Positions 16,380 through 25,743 of a stretch of 64,000 bases of DNA are shown here, one piece after another; the stretch's first letter is position 1, and the number at the start of each line of letters is the position of its first letter. Position numbers and translations under genes: made by a program. The notes below the pieces were generated by a model. The model saw only the letters and a list, made by a program, of their open reading frames with translations, was not told where the DNA came from and did no database searches. The stretch is from the NCBI RefSeq assembly GCF_012958305.1, contig NZ_JABBYO010000011.1, positions 1 to 64,000 on the forward strand. The letters are read 5' to 3'. The DNA comes from Tautonia rosea. GTDB lineage: Bacteria > Planctomycetota > Planctomycetia > Isosphaerales > Isosphaeraceae.

Positions 16380-17390
16380 TCAAGGAGGAGACAGGGCTTC
16401 GTTGACCGAGGCTGCGGCCGCGTTCGCGTCGATCTCGAAGGCGGGATCGGCCGCTTCTCGGATTAAGGCCAGGGCGGCGGCGGTGGCGGAGGCGCAGTAG
16501 TTGGCATCAACCTTGTCGGGGGTGTCGGCCTTGTCGTGGTAGAAGTCGGCCTCGTCGGCACCGTCGAAGAGACCGACGCAGACGACCCCGTTGGCCTCGA
16601 ACGGCATGTAATCGCTGCCGTACATGATGCCGGAGACCGGTTCGAGGCCGGCGGCGGCAACGTGCGTTTTGAGCCGATTGGCCCAGGCGAGCGAGGGGGC
16701 GTCGTTGGCCGGGGAGCGGAGGCCGGGATCGTGCTCGACGATGAGGGCGCGGCGGGCCTCGTCCATCGGGTGCCCGATCATGTCGAGGTTGATCATCAGG
16801 ACGATCGCAATGTTTTCGTCTCGGCATGTTTTCGCATACGCCCGAGAGCCGAGAAGCCCCTGTTCCTCGCCGCTGAAGGCGAGGAGGCGGACGGATCGAG
16901 CCGGAGGGTCGAGCGCCATGGCTCGGGCGAGTTCCAGCAAGGCGGCGGTGCCGGAGGCGTTGTCGTTGGCTCCGGGGGCCAGGCCCTCGGCATCAGCGAT
17001 CTGAGCGTTCCTCGAATCGTAATGCGCGCCGACGAGGACGAACTCCTCGGGACGATCGGTCCCTCGGATCGTCGCGACGACGTTATGCCGTGTGCGGGGG
17101 CCGATCCGGAAGTCGTGGAGGGTAACCTCGTCGCATCCGACGGCTTGGAAACGGTCGGCGAGCCAATCGGCGGTGTGGACGTTCGTCTCCGAGAGGGAGT
17201 GACGCGTGCCGAAGTCGACCAAGGCGTCCACATCGGCCATCAAGCGAGCCGGAGAGACGGTCGCGGGTGGACCGTCTCCGACTGCCAGGGCCGGCTGGCC
17301 TGCAGGAAAGCAAAACAGACCACACGCCATCAGCCCGGCCACGACGAAGCGGGTGAACATACCCGACGATGAGGCAACGCTTCGACTCAT
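16380..17390 (-). CDS. Secreted M28-family zinc aminopeptidase
   Basis: This 336-residue protein has an N-terminal signal peptide (FVVAGLMACGLFCFPAGQPA). The full set of M28 dizinc ligands is visible: GAHYDS (His), GANDNASGTAALLELAR (bridging Asp), FSGEEQGLLGS (catalytic and ligand Glu pair), LMINLDMIGH (Asp) and DFYHDKADT (His). It should remove N-terminal residues from peptides outside the cytoplasm. The start at 17390 gives a long n-region; the ATG at 17360 is equally possible. The gene is 3 bases downstream of the PEP-CTERM gene on the same strand, so the two are probably cotranscribed. Confidence 0.92.
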   Translation of the reverse strand: MSRSVASSSGMFTRFVVAGLMACGLFCFPAGQPALAVGDGPPATVSPARLMADVDALVDFGTRHSLSETNVHTADWLADRFQAVGCDEVTLHDFRIGPRTRHNVVATIRGTDRPEEFVLVGAHYDSRNAQIADAEGLAPGANDNASGTAALLELARAMALDPPARSVRLLAFSGEEQGLLGSRAYAKTCRDENIAIVLMINLDMIGHPMDEARRALIVEHDPGLRSPANDAPSLAWANRLKTHVAAAGLEPVSGIMYGSDYMPFEANGVVCVGLFDGADEADFYHDKADTPDKVDANYCASATAAALALIREAADPAFEIDANAAAASVNEALSPP

Positions 17391-17393
17391 CCC

Positions 17394-18113
17394 TCAGACC
17401 CGGTTTCGGCCGGAACGCGTCCGAGACCGTCCGTAGCAGACCAGGCCGATCACAGCTCCGGAGGCCGCCATTGCCAGGGTCGAGGGTTCCGGGGCGGTCA
17501 AGGCCCCAGCCAAGGAGGTAGGATCGGCATGTACGCTCAACTGGGCGAGACGGCCCTCGCCGCCCCGTGTCCGGATCTCAAAGGTCTTGCCGGTCACGTT
17601 CAGGGTAAAGCGTTCCAGAGAGACGAAACGGGCCACGGTGGAACTGTCGCTGACGAGGCTCGTGACGGGATCGTTCTCATCGACCAGGAGGTCGAAGGTG
17701 TAGTCGAGGTCTTCCGTACCGCGCCGACGGAAGAAAACCAACTCTGTGAGAGTCACGAGCGTGTCGGAGTGGAAGATGAGGGATTCCCCTGCTTGCAGCC
17801 AGCCGCTGCCGCCACCTCGAACGCCGAGGCCGGGATCGCCCAGGTGGAATCGTTGCGGATTGAGCAAATTGCCGGCCAGGTTTCTCCCACCGGCCGCAGC
17901 GATGGTGAACGTGGTGTCGCTCACGGTCACGTTCTGGCCGGACACGATGTTCCCGTTGCTGTCTGGAACGAGGCCGACGTTGGGAATGAATGTGGAGTCA
18001 CCCAGCGTTCGGTTGGCGAACGTGAAGTGCGTGATGAGATCGGCATGAGCAGGTCCGGCGAGCAGGAGCGGGAGCAGAGCCACAAGAAATTTGGGGAATA
18101 TGCGTTGTTTCAT
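17394..18113 (-). CDS. PEP-CTERM sorting-domain protein
   Basis: This 239-residue protein starts at ATG 18113 behind aggagaagg. It has a signal peptide (FPKFLVALLPLLLAGPAHA), a beta-rich extracellular domain, and the C-terminal tripartite signal APEPSTLAMAASGAVIGLV followed by a basic tail (RSRTRSGRNRV). That signal is recognised by exosortase and anchors or processes proteins for the cell surface or matrix. The extracellular domain is not one I recognise. The frame extends upstream to 18287 without a start of quality. An M28 peptidase follows immediately and may process extracellular material. Confidence 0.88.
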   Translation of the reverse strand: MKQRIFPKFLVALLPLLLAGPAHADLITHFTFANRTLGDSTFIPNVGLVPDSNGNIVSGQNVTVSDTTFTIAAAGGRNLAGNLLNPQRFHLGDPGLGVRGGGSGWLQAGESLIFHSDTLVTLTELVFFRRRGTEDLDYTFDLLVDENDPVTSLVSDSSTVARFVSLERFTLNVTGKTFEIRTRGGEGRLAQLSVHADPTSLAGALTAPEPSTLAMAASGAVIGLVCYGRSRTRSGRNRV

Positions 18114-18423
18114 GGCCCTTCTCCTAATCGCTCGTTGTCGGATAACTCCGCGTCCCGAGTTCTTCGACGGATGGCAATAATATCCGGTTCGGTTGATTGC
18201 TTTGGTGCGACGACCCCGTCCTTCACCATCGAGTCGAAAGCATGATGCGCCTGTCTGTACGCCTAGACCGTACCAAGCATTTCTCAATCCGCAATGACTT
18301 GTCGGGGAAAGTTGAAATTAATCAACAGACGAACCGCATTCCGTTGATTCATGCGTGAGCCGTCCAACCAAAGGTCTCGCGAGAGGGCATGGTCCCGAAT
18401 TCCAAGGAATTCGAGGTGGTGGG
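18114..18423. other. Intergenic region, probable promoter for the PEP-CTERM gene
   Basis: This stretch is clearly more AT-rich than its surroundings, especially 18290-18350. No gene or strong repeat is evident. The minus-strand promoter of the PEP-CTERM gene should lie here. Confidence 0.4.
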
Positions 18424-21372
18424 CTAAGATGCGCTCCCATCGTCAAGCTGATCGGCGATCAGTTCGATGGGGTGGATCGCGTCGATGCCGGCGAGGCCGT
18501 GGACCTGGCTGCGGCAGGAGAAACCGGGGGCGGCGAGGAGGGCGGCGGGCTCGTTGCGGGCGGCGGGGAGGAGGACGCGCTCGGCCAGGGCAACACTCAC
18601 GTCATAATGCCCGCGTTCGTAGCCGAATGAGCCGGCCATGCCGCAGCAGCCGGAATCGAGGGGTTTGACGTCAAGGTCGGGGATGCGTTTGAGGGCGGCG
18701 ACGGTGTCGGTGGTGCCGACGAGGGCCTTTTGCTGGCAATGGCCGTGGAGCAGGACGCGAGCGTCTCGGGGTCGGAGCGGGAGGTCGGGGACGCGGTCGG
18801 GATCGGCGAGGAAGCGGTCGATCATCATCGAGGCATCGGCAACCGTGTGGGCATCGGGGCCGAGGCGGAAATCGCGGTACTCGTCGGTGAGGGTGAGTAG
18901 GCAGGAGGGTTCGCAGCCGACGATCGGCACGCCCTGGCGAGCCGCGCCGATGAGCTTCGCCACGTTCTGCTCGGCCCAGCCGCGGGCGAGGCCGAGCAAG
19001 CCTTTCGAGATGGCAGGTCGGCCGCAGCAGACGAGGCCGGCAAGTTCGACGGTGTAGCCGCTTGCCTCCAGGACGCGGACGGCGGCGCGGCCGATGGAGG
19101 GCTGGTTGTAGGTGGTGAAGCAGTCGTCGAGGAGAATGACGCGGCCTCGGGTGCCGGCCCTCGGGTCGGGCTGGTGGCGGCGGAACCAGCGGCGGAGGTG
19201 GTCGCGATCGAAGGCGGGGGCGATCCGGCGGCGGTCGAATCCGGCGACCTTTTCCATGAGCCAGCGGACGGAGGTGCGCTCTCGCATCCAGTTTGAGAGC
19301 GGAGCCGTGGCCGATCCCATCGCGTTGAGGCGGTGGATGTGGGCAACCAGGAGGGAGCCGATCGGCACCGTGCGGGACCGGTACTTCTGATGGAGGTACT
19401 CCGCCTTGAGTTTGGACATGTCGACGTTCGACGGGCACTCGGTCTTGCATGCTTTGCATTGCAGGCAGAGGTCGAGGGCCTGGTCGAGGTCGGTGCTGAC
19501 GAGCCCCTCGGCGGGGAGGGTGCCGGACATGACGAGGCGGAGGAGGTTGGCGCGGCCTCGGGTGGAGTGGTCCTCGTCTCGGGTGACCATGTAGCTGGGG
19601 CACATGGTGCCGGTGCCGATCTTGCGGCAGGCACCGACACCGGAACACATCTCGACGGCTCGGGCGAAGCCGCCCTGGGAGGAGAAGTCGAAGGCGGTGT
19701 CGCGCGGTTCGCGGTCGGCCTGGTAATGAGGGCCGAGGCGGAGGTCGGTGCCGGGGTCGGGTTCGGCGACGACCTTGCCGGGGTTCATGAGGTTCTTCGG
19801 GTCGAACGCCTGCTTGACGGTGCGGAACGCGCCGTAGATTTCCTCGCCAAAGAGCTTGCGGTTCCATCGGCTGCGGGCGAGGCCGTCGCCGTGCTCGCCG
19901 CTCATGGCCCCTTCGAATTCGAGGACGAGGTCGGAGACCTCGGCGGCGATCGAGCGGAGTTTCTCAACCTCGCGGGAATCCTTCACATTCAAGATGGGTC
20001 GGATGTGCAAACAACCGACATCGGCATGTCCGTAGCATGAGGCGATGGTCTCGTGGCGGGTGACGATGTCGTGGAAGCGGCGGTAGAATGCGGGGAGCTT
20101 CTCGACGGAAACGGCGGTGTCCTCGACGAAGGCAACGGGCTTGGCGTCGCCGAGCATGCCCATCAGGAGCGAGAGGCCGGCCTTGCGGACCTTCCAGAAA
20201 TCGTCCTTGGCGGCGTCGGTCAGGGTGGTGCGGTGGCCGAGTAAACCGGGGGCCCCTTCGACGCGGTGGAGGAGGTCGTGGGCTTTCGCAGCCAGCTCGT
20301 CGGGGGTTTCGGCGTAATATTGAGCGGCAAGGACGGCCTCGGGACGACCGGCGGCGAAGGAGAGGCTTTTGGCGTACTCGGGATTGCGGGCGGCGAGGTC
20401 GAGGATGGCGCGATCGACCATCTCGATGGCGACCGGCTCGGTTTCGAGCATGGGCAAGAGGCGGTCGAGGGCGTGGGGGATGGTGGCGAAGGAAAGCACC
20501 ACCAAGCCTTGATGTTTTGGCGCAGGCACGAGTTTGAGCTCGGCCCCGGTGACGACGGCGAGGGTTCCCTCGGAGCCGACGATGAGCTTGGCGAGGTTGA
20601 AGGCCCAGGGGTCGTCGGGGACCTCGGGGGCGCGGACCGGCAGGCCGGGGATGAACTCATCGAGGTTATAGCCGCTGACGCGGCGAAGGATGTGGGGGAA
20701 CTGGCTGACGATGGCGTCGTTGTGGTCCTTGACCACGTCTCGGACATCGCGGTGGATGCGGCCGAGGATGCCGTCCTGGCGGCAGCGTTCGGCCAGTTGT
20801 TCAGGTGAGCATGGGCCAAGGGTGGTGGGAGTGCCGTCGGAGAGGACCACGTCGAGCGATCGAATGGAATCGACCGTCTTGCCGAAGCGGAGGGAGCGGG
20901 CGCCGGCGGAGTTGTTGCCGATCATGCCGCCGAGGGTGGCGCGGTCGGTCGTGGAGACGTCGGGACCGAACATCAGGCCGAGGGGCTTCAGCTCGGCGTT
21001 GAGCCGGTCGAGCACGACGCCGGGCTGGACGGAGACGGTCATGCGATCGCGGTCGACGGTGCCGATCCGGGTGAGATACTTCGACGTATCGAGAATGATG
21101 GCGGTGCCGATGGTCTGGCCCGAAAGGCTGGTCGCGCCGCCTCGGGGGACGATCGGCACCCCTTCCTCGGCGGCGATGCGGACGGTCGCGATCACGTCGT
21201 CGACCGTGCGGGGGACGACGACGCCGACGGGCATGATTTGGTAGAGGCTGGCGTCGGTGGCGTAGAGACCGCGACTGGCGGGGTCGAAGCGGACCTCAGC
21301 GCGGGTGGCGTCGAGCAGGCGGTCGCGGAGTCGGTTCACGACGCGAGGCGATGGCGAGGCGGTGCTAGGCAT
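18424..21372 (-). CDS. FAD-linked oxidase fused to Fe-S (CCG-domain) reductase, D-lactate/glycolate type
   Basis: This 982-residue protein starts at ATG 21372 (MPSTASPSPRVV). Residues of about 1-450 are a VAO-type FAD domain, with PRGGATSLSGQTIG as the flavin phosphate loop, followed by the FAD-oxidase C domain ending GEHGDGLARSRWNRKLFG. Then come cysteine clusters CSGVGACRKIGTGTMC and CLQCKACKTECPSNVDM, which are ferredoxin-like 4Fe-4S sites. Last are two CCG-type domains (LVCCGRPAISKGLLG, GCEPSCLLTL, LHGHCQQKALVG, LDSGCCGMAGSFGYERGHYD). The architecture is that of the large FAD/Fe-S D-2-hydroxyacid dehydrogenases, which pass electrons to the respiratory chain. The exact substrate (D-lactate, glycolate or similar) cannot be fixed. 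Confidence 0.92.
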   Translation of the reverse strand: MPSTASPSPRVVNRLRDRLLDATRAEVRFDPASRGLYATDASLYQIMPVGVVVPRTVDDVIATVRIAAEEGVPIVPRGGATSLSGQTIGTAIILDTSKYLTRIGTVDRDRMTVSVQPGVVLDRLNAELKPLGLMFGPDVSTTDRATLGGMIGNNSAGARSLRFGKTVDSIRSLDVVLSDGTPTTLGPCSPEQLAERCRQDGILGRIHRDVRDVVKDHNDAIVSQFPHILRRVSGYNLDEFIPGLPVRAPEVPDDPWAFNLAKLIVGSEGTLAVVTGAELKLVPAPKHQGLVVLSFATIPHALDRLLPMLETEPVAIEMVDRAILDLAARNPEYAKSLSFAAGRPEAVLAAQYYAETPDELAAKAHDLLHRVEGAPGLLGHRTTLTDAAKDDFWKVRKAGLSLLMGMLGDAKPVAFVEDTAVSVEKLPAFYRRFHDIVTRHETIASCYGHADVGCLHIRPILNVKDSREVEKLRSIAAEVSDLVLEFEGAMSGEHGDGLARSRWNRKLFGEEIYGAFRTVKQAFDPKNLMNPGKVVAEPDPGTDLRLGPHYQADREPRDTAFDFSSQGGFARAVEMCSGVGACRKIGTGTMCPSYMVTRDEDHSTRGRANLLRLVMSGTLPAEGLVSTDLDQALDLCLQCKACKTECPSNVDMSKLKAEYLHQKYRSRTVPIGSLLVAHIHRLNAMGSATAPLSNWMRERTSVRWLMEKVAGFDRRRIAPAFDRDHLRRWFRRHQPDPRAGTRGRVILLDDCFTTYNQPSIGRAAVRVLEASGYTVELAGLVCCGRPAISKGLLGLARGWAEQNVAKLIGAARQGVPIVGCEPSCLLTLTDEYRDFRLGPDAHTVADASMMIDRFLADPDRVPDLPLRPRDARVLLHGHCQQKALVGTTDTVAALKRIPDLDVKPLDSGCCGMAGSFGYERGHYDVSVALAERVLLPAARNEPAALLAAPGFSCRSQVHGLAGIDAIHPIELIADQLDDGSAS

Positions 21373-21517
21373 CGGCGATCTCGGCAATTCGTCCCTGGAC
21401 TTCGGGCGATCCGTCGTCGAGCGTTATTGTAGGCTTCCGGGGAGTCGATCGCCATGCCTGGTGGCGGGGGAACGGGATTCGGAAGGGGACCCCGCGCAGA
21501 GACACGGAGACGTAAGA

Positions 21518-21552
21518 ATGAGAGATGAAAGATGAGAGATGAGAGATGAGAG
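21518..21552. repeat. Tandem 7-bp repeat (ATGAGAG, five units)
   Basis: Five head-to-tail units of ATGAGAG run from 21518 to 21552; the second unit reads ATGAAAG. It lies in a noncoding spacer. Such a simple repeat may vary in copy number. Confidence 0.85.
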
Positions 21553-21572
21553 AAGTCCGGTCGGTTGCTGTC

Positions 21573-21750
21573 GAGTCTTCGAAGACGCACCGCCGTGTGT
21601 CGAGGAGGATCGGTGCGTCTTCGAAGACTCAACACACCCTACGACCGCTTCCAGTCGAAATGAATGGGATCCGGGTGCCCCGGGGTCCGCGCCGCGGACC
21701 CCGGGGCACCCGCCAATAAACCGTGAACCTACCGATGAAGACGGGAAGCG
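21573..21750. repeat. Compound inverted-repeat element, copy 1
   Basis: Two strong stems are joined by about 40 bases. Stem 1 is GAGTCTTCGAAGACGCACCG (21573-21592) with its exact complement at 21611-21630. Stem 2 is CGGGTGCCCCGGGGTCCGCG (21672-21691) with its complement at 21693-21712. The following part (about 21713-21750, ending in GACGGGAAGCGGTCC) recurs in reverse orientation at 26670-26720, so the whole element has a second, inverted copy at 26621-26876. Confidence 0.8.
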
Positions 21751-21789
21751 GTCCTACTCCTCACGGTGAAACGCACGAAGCATGATCGC

Positions 21790-21948
21790 TCAGGTGACCA
21801 GAATGATGGCCGGGATCAGCACAAGAAGTTCGAACGGGATGAGCACGAGAAACGTGTCTTGCGGGTTGAGTCGCCAGAACGCCAGGAGGCCGGCGATCAC
21901 CGCGAGGGAGACGAGGAGGGTCGAAAGGCGGATGCGAGGGACGTGCAT
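21790..21948 (-). CDS. 52-residue two-helix membrane protein
   Basis: A short frame runs from ATG 21948 to TGA at 21790-21792. The protein starts MHVPRIRLSTLLVSLAVIAG, followed by LLAFWRLNPQDTFLVLIPFE and LLVLIPAIILVT, giving two hydrophobic helices with a short polar turn. The basic MHVPRIRLSTLL start resembles small membrane proteins common in planctomycetes. A weak AGAG lies about nine bases upstream. It stands alone between repeats. Because of its size it would be missed by most length cut-offs. The role is unknown. Confidence 0.55.
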   Translation of the reverse strand: MHVPRIRLSTLLVSLAVIAGLLAFWRLNPQDTFLVLIPFELLVLIPAIILVT

Positions 21949-22090
21949 CAGATCATCTCTTACGACACACCGCGATCAGGAGGTCCCGTCATCTCAACGC
22001 GGCGCGGAAGGTCGCAACGAAACAGGGCCACCCGGACCCCCTCAGAAAAAAGGGGGCGGGCGGCCCGAGATTGATGGGACCAGGAGGGGC

Positions 22091-22384
22091 TCAGAGGGCC
22101 TCGTAGCAGGACCGGGAGGGGTCGCAGCAGAGGTCTTTCTGGGCGAGGTCGTCGTCGGGACCGAAGGCCTTGTGGGTGGACAGGCACCAGTAGATGGTGT
22201 TGTCGTAGTCGCCGTGCGACTCGGCGGGGCCATCGGTGTAGACGTACATGCCCTTGCTCCGGAGCTTGCGGCACGGGGGGCCGACCATCTGGTACTCCGG
22301 AGGGGGGGGCGGCGACGGTTCGGGAGCCGGCTCGGGAGCGACGGCGGGGTCGGGCTCGAGGCCGGGCTCGGGCTTCGGTTTCAT
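22091..22384 (-). CDS. Small Pro/Glu-rich, Cys-containing protein downstream of the Mo-hydroxylase genes
   Basis: This 97-residue protein starts at ATG 22384. The first 30 residues are a Pro/Glu/Ala repeat (PKPEPGLEPDPAVAPEPAPE). The rest is a small domain with five cysteines (PPCRKLRS, IYWCLST, KDLCCDPSRSCYEAL) and a central aromatic strand KGMYVYTDG. No family is recognised. It begins 13 bases after the FAD subunit gene ends on the same strand, so it is almost certainly in the same operon. The cysteine pattern could bind a metal or form disulfides. No export signal is seen. Confidence 0.65.
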   Translation of the reverse strand: MKPKPEPGLEPDPAVAPEPAPEPSPPPPPEYQMVGPPCRKLRSKGMYVYTDGPAESHGDYDNTIYWCLSTHKAFGPDDDLAQKDLCCDPSRSCYEAL

Positions 22385-22397
22385 GGATCGCACGGGG

Positions 22398-23474
22398 TCA
22401 GGCCTCCGTGTTGGACCAGTACTCATCTCCCGCGGCCCGGAGCAGGGCGCGCTTGACGGCGGTCTTGACCAGGGGGACCTTGTAGGCGTTCTTCGAGAGG
22501 GGCTTGGCCCCCTCGGTGGCGGCCTGTCCGGCGGCCTCGGCCGAATCGGTGCTGATCGCCTTGCCGGCGATGGCGGCCTCGGCGGCCTTCGCCTGGTAAG
22601 GGACCGGCGCGACGCCGCCGAGGATGATCGACGGCTCGCCGCCGTTCTCTGGAACGCAGACGGCAGCCATGACGATCGGCCAGTCGTGCGAGAGCTTCTG
22701 GCGGATCTCGTAGAAGGCGTTTTTGCCCTTCGGCGCGGGCACGAGGATGCGGGTGATGACCTCGCCGGTGGTGAGGGTCAGCTCGCGGTCGCCTTCCTCC
22801 TTCGGGACCTGGTAAAGGTCCATGACGGGGATCGTCCGGGAGCCGTTGGGGCCGACGATCTCGGCCTCGGCACCGAGGGCGATGAGGGCCGGGGCGAGGT
22901 TCGACGGGGTGACGAACAGGGCGTCGCCGTCGGTCATGAAGATGGCGTGGTAGCGGTTGTCGCCGTTGCGGACGAGGTGGCCGTTTTCGGGCTGACCGCC
23001 GAGGTCGATGTCGTAGGGGGCGAACTCCCCTTCGAGCTCTCGGATGAGCTTCTGCTTGGCATCGCCGTCACGCTGGCCGCCGAGCAGGCCGAAGCCGGAT
23101 CGGTAGTACCAGCAGCGGGGGCGCTGAAGCAGGTTGCCGGCCACGGTCGCCATGTTGCGGATCTGAGGGGTGGCGATGGAGCGGGCGGCCTGCTTGATGG
23201 CCGGGTATTTCTCGGCGATCGTCTTGTCTTCGAGCAGTTCGGCCAGGGTGGTGCCGGCGCCGATGGCGAGTGTTCCGCCCTCGGTGCTGATGCCGCGGAA
23301 GGAGTCGTCCTCAATGGCCTTGAGGTAGACGACCCGTTCGGGGCTGGAGATATAATCCTTCATGCGGCAGAGCAGATCGGTGCCGCCGGAAAGACCCTCG
23401 CTGGACTCGGCGCCGGCCAGGGCCTGAACGGCCTGCTCGACGCTGGTCGGGCTGGCGTATTCAAAGGCTTTCAT
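22398..23474 (-). CDS. FAD-binding (medium) subunit of a molybdenum hydroxylase
   Basis: This 358-residue protein starts at ATG 23474 (MKAFEYASPTSVEQAVQAL). The FAD-binding blocks of the xanthine dehydrogenase/CoxM family are clear: GLSGGTDLLCRMKD, then AIGAGTTLAEL, then TPQIRNMATVAGNLLQRPRC, the flavin site. The C-terminal domain contains RQKLSHDWPIVMAAV. An inserted region with RCWYYRSGFGLLGG is also seen in 4-hydroxybenzoyl-CoA reductase-like and aldehyde oxidoreductase medium subunits, though I see no clear extra cluster. It passes electrons from the Fe-S centres to an acceptor. It lies 106 bases after the Mo subunit gene. Confidence 0.92.
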   Translation of the reverse strand: MKAFEYASPTSVEQAVQALAGAESSEGLSGGTDLLCRMKDYISSPERVVYLKAIEDDSFRGISTEGGTLAIGAGTTLAELLEDKTIAEKYPAIKQAARSIATPQIRNMATVAGNLLQRPRCWYYRSGFGLLGGQRDGDAKQKLIRELEGEFAPYDIDLGGQPENGHLVRNGDNRYHAIFMTDGDALFVTPSNLAPALIALGAEAEIVGPNGSRTIPVMDLYQVPKEEGDRELTLTTGEVITRILVPAPKGKNAFYEIRQKLSHDWPIVMAAVCVPENGGEPSIILGGVAPVPYQAKAAEAAIAGKAISTDSAEAAGQAATEGAKPLSKNAYKVPLVKTAVKRALLRAAGDEYWSNTEA

Positions 23475-23580
23475 GGGTTCTGATTGCTCCTCGGAATGAT
23501 CGGATCGGCCGGGGCGGCGGAAGGGACGAGGGTGAGCGATCAACCTGGTCCGGGCTTCCACCGCCTTCGGGGATCGCGCA

Positions 23581-25740
23581 TCAGGCCTTGGCCAGGGCGT
23601 TGAGGACGTTCATGGGGGTCATGGGGAAGTTCGGGACACGGGTGCCGAGGGCGTTGGCCACGGCGTTGCCGATGGCGGCGGCGGTGGCGATCGTCGGCGG
23701 CTCGCCGACGCCGATCACGCCTCGCTTGCGCATCTGCTCGTTGTCGAAGGGGATGATGTCGATGGCCGGGATGTCGCTGGCCCCAGCGAGCTTGTACAGC
23801 TCCATGTCGGGGTTCAGGCAGAGGCCGGTCGAGGGGTCCATGACCAGTTCTTCGAACAGGCCATAGTTCAATCCCATGATCACGCCGCCATAGACCTGGC
23901 TTTTCCAGGTCATCATGTTCAGGATCAACCCGGTGTCCTGCACGGCGACGATCTTGTTGAGCTTGACGACGCCGGTTTCGGTATCGACGGTCAGGTCGAC
24001 GAACTGGCAGCCGCCGACGCCCTGGGCGGTCAGGCCTTCGGAGAAGCTGCCGGTGACGTTGATCGGCATGGTGCCGAGCTTGCGGCAGGCTTCTTTCCAG
24101 GGAACTTCACGTTCCCCCTTCACCAGGATGACGCCCTTGCCGATTTCCAGGTCGCCCGGTTCGGCGTCGAGCGCACTGGCGATGCGCTTGAACAGGAGGT
24201 CTCGGGCTTCGAGGGCGGCATTGTAAGCCGGCGGGGCCATGGACGGAGTCGTGGTCGATCCGCCGGAGGCCTGGCCAGGGGGGAACTGCGAGTTGCCGAT
24301 GTTCGAGGTGATGTCGGTCGTGTTCAGACCGAGGACCTCAGCGGCAATCTGGGCGAGGACGGTCCGGCAACCGGTGCCGATGTCCTGGGTGGCGCTGCGC
24401 AGCTCGACCGAGCCGTCGGGGTTGATGATGCAGGTGACCTGCTTGTCGTCTCGGCCGCCGCCGCCCCACTGGTGCAGGGCCATGCCGAAGCCGCGTTTGA
24501 GGGGTCCGCTGGCCTTGGCGTTTTCGGAGCGGGGCTTGCGTTGATCCCAGCCGATGGCCTCGGCCCCGAGCTTGATCTGATCGCGGTAGATCTCGCTGCG
24601 GTTCAGGGGTTCGCCGGCACCGCTGGGGACGGTGTCTTGCTCGGCGAGGCTGTTGAGGCGCATCTGCAAGGGGTCGATGCCCATCTTCTCGGCCAGGTCG
24701 TCGAGGGCCGATTCCATGATGAGGCAGCCCTGGGGGTGCCCTGGGGCTCGCATGGCTCGGGCATTGCCGCCGTTGATGCGGATGTCGGTGTGCTGGCGAC
24801 GGCTGTTGGGCACCTCATAAACGTAGGGCAAGGGGAAGGCGGCCCCACGAGAGATGCCGCCGGTGCCGGCGGTTTCGGCGATCAGGGCGGTGATCTTGCC
24901 GTCCTTGTCGGCGGCAAGCGTCAGCTTGGCCGAGGCGCTGGGACGGTTGCCGGCGGTCAGGTGTTCCTGGATGCGGTCGAGGAAGAGCCAGACGGGCTTG
25001 CCGGTCTTCTTGGCCAGCTCTCCGGCGGCGACGCCCCAGGTATCGGCCCCGAACTTCGCGCCGAAGCCGCCGCCCATGACGGGGGTCAGCACGGTGACAT
25101 CGGTGGCGGGCACATTGAAGGCGCCGGCCATTTCCGATTCCACGCCGTCGACGTTCTGGGTGCTGGCCCAGACGGTCATCTTGGTGTCGCCATCCCATCG
25201 GACGACCTGTCCGTGGGTTTCGAGGCAGACGTGGGTGATGACCGGGACGGAGTATTCCCCTTCGATGCTGGCGGCGGCCTCCTTGATGGCGGCTTCGGGG
25301 TCGCCGTCTTCCTGGGCTCGGCCGGCCTGGGTGTTGCCGCGAGGGGTGAGCTGAGGGGCACCGTCGGCGACGGCCTGGGCCTCGGTGACGGCGTGAGGGA
25401 GGACCTCGTACTCGATAGCGATGGCTCGGCAGCCGTCGCGGGCGATTTCCTCGCTTTCCGCGGCGACGGCGGCGATTTCCTCGCCGTGGTAGCGAAGGGT
25501 TGCGCCCTCGTTGGCGATCAGATGCACGCCCTTGACGCCGGGGATGGCCTCGGCCTTTGACGTGTCGATCTTGACGATCTTGGCGTGGGCGTGCGGGCTA
25601 TGCAGGACGACGGCGAAGAGGACGCCGTCGGGCCGCTCGTCAGAGGGGTACTTGGCGCGTCCGGAGGCCTTCGCGAGGCCGTCGAGCCGGGGGACGCCTT
25701 CGCCGATGAGACGCGGATTGTCGGGCCACAGTGCTGCCAT
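23581..25740 (-). CDS. Molybdopterin-binding (large) subunit of a molybdenum hydroxylase
   Basis: This 719-residue protein starts at ATG 25740. The N-terminal Ald_Xan_dh_C domain reads IGEGVPRLDGLAKASGRAKY, then HSPHAHAKI. The Mo-cofactor part contains VMGGGFGAKFGAD, NARAMRAPGHPQGCLIMESA and HQWGGGGRDDKQVTC. Near the end GVIGVGEPPTIATAAAIGNA carries the catalytic glutamate (GxGEP) that activates water in this family. The protein hydroxylates a purine, aldehyde or N-heterocycle; the substrate is not deducible. It starts 3 bases after the Fe-S gene. No signal peptide of its own is seen, so it would have to be co-exported with the Tat-bearing Fe-S subunit. Confidence 0.93.
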   Translation of the reverse strand: MAALWPDNPRLIGEGVPRLDGLAKASGRAKYPSDERPDGVLFAVVLHSPHAHAKIVKIDTSKAEAIPGVKGVHLIANEGATLRYHGEEIAAVAAESEEIARDGCRAIAIEYEVLPHAVTEAQAVADGAPQLTPRGNTQAGRAQEDGDPEAAIKEAAASIEGEYSVPVITHVCLETHGQVVRWDGDTKMTVWASTQNVDGVESEMAGAFNVPATDVTVLTPVMGGGFGAKFGADTWGVAAGELAKKTGKPVWLFLDRIQEHLTAGNRPSASAKLTLAADKDGKITALIAETAGTGGISRGAAFPLPYVYEVPNSRRQHTDIRINGGNARAMRAPGHPQGCLIMESALDDLAEKMGIDPLQMRLNSLAEQDTVPSGAGEPLNRSEIYRDQIKLGAEAIGWDQRKPRSENAKASGPLKRGFGMALHQWGGGGRDDKQVTCIINPDGSVELRSATQDIGTGCRTVLAQIAAEVLGLNTTDITSNIGNSQFPPGQASGGSTTTPSMAPPAYNAALEARDLLFKRIASALDAEPGDLEIGKGVILVKGEREVPWKEACRKLGTMPINVTGSFSEGLTAQGVGGCQFVDLTVDTETGVVKLNKIVAVQDTGLILNMMTWKSQVYGGVIMGLNYGLFEELVMDPSTGLCLNPDMELYKLAGASDIPAIDIIPFDNEQMRKRGVIGVGEPPTIATAAAIGNAVANALGTRVPNFPMTPMNVLNALAKA

Positions 25741-25743
25741 GAC

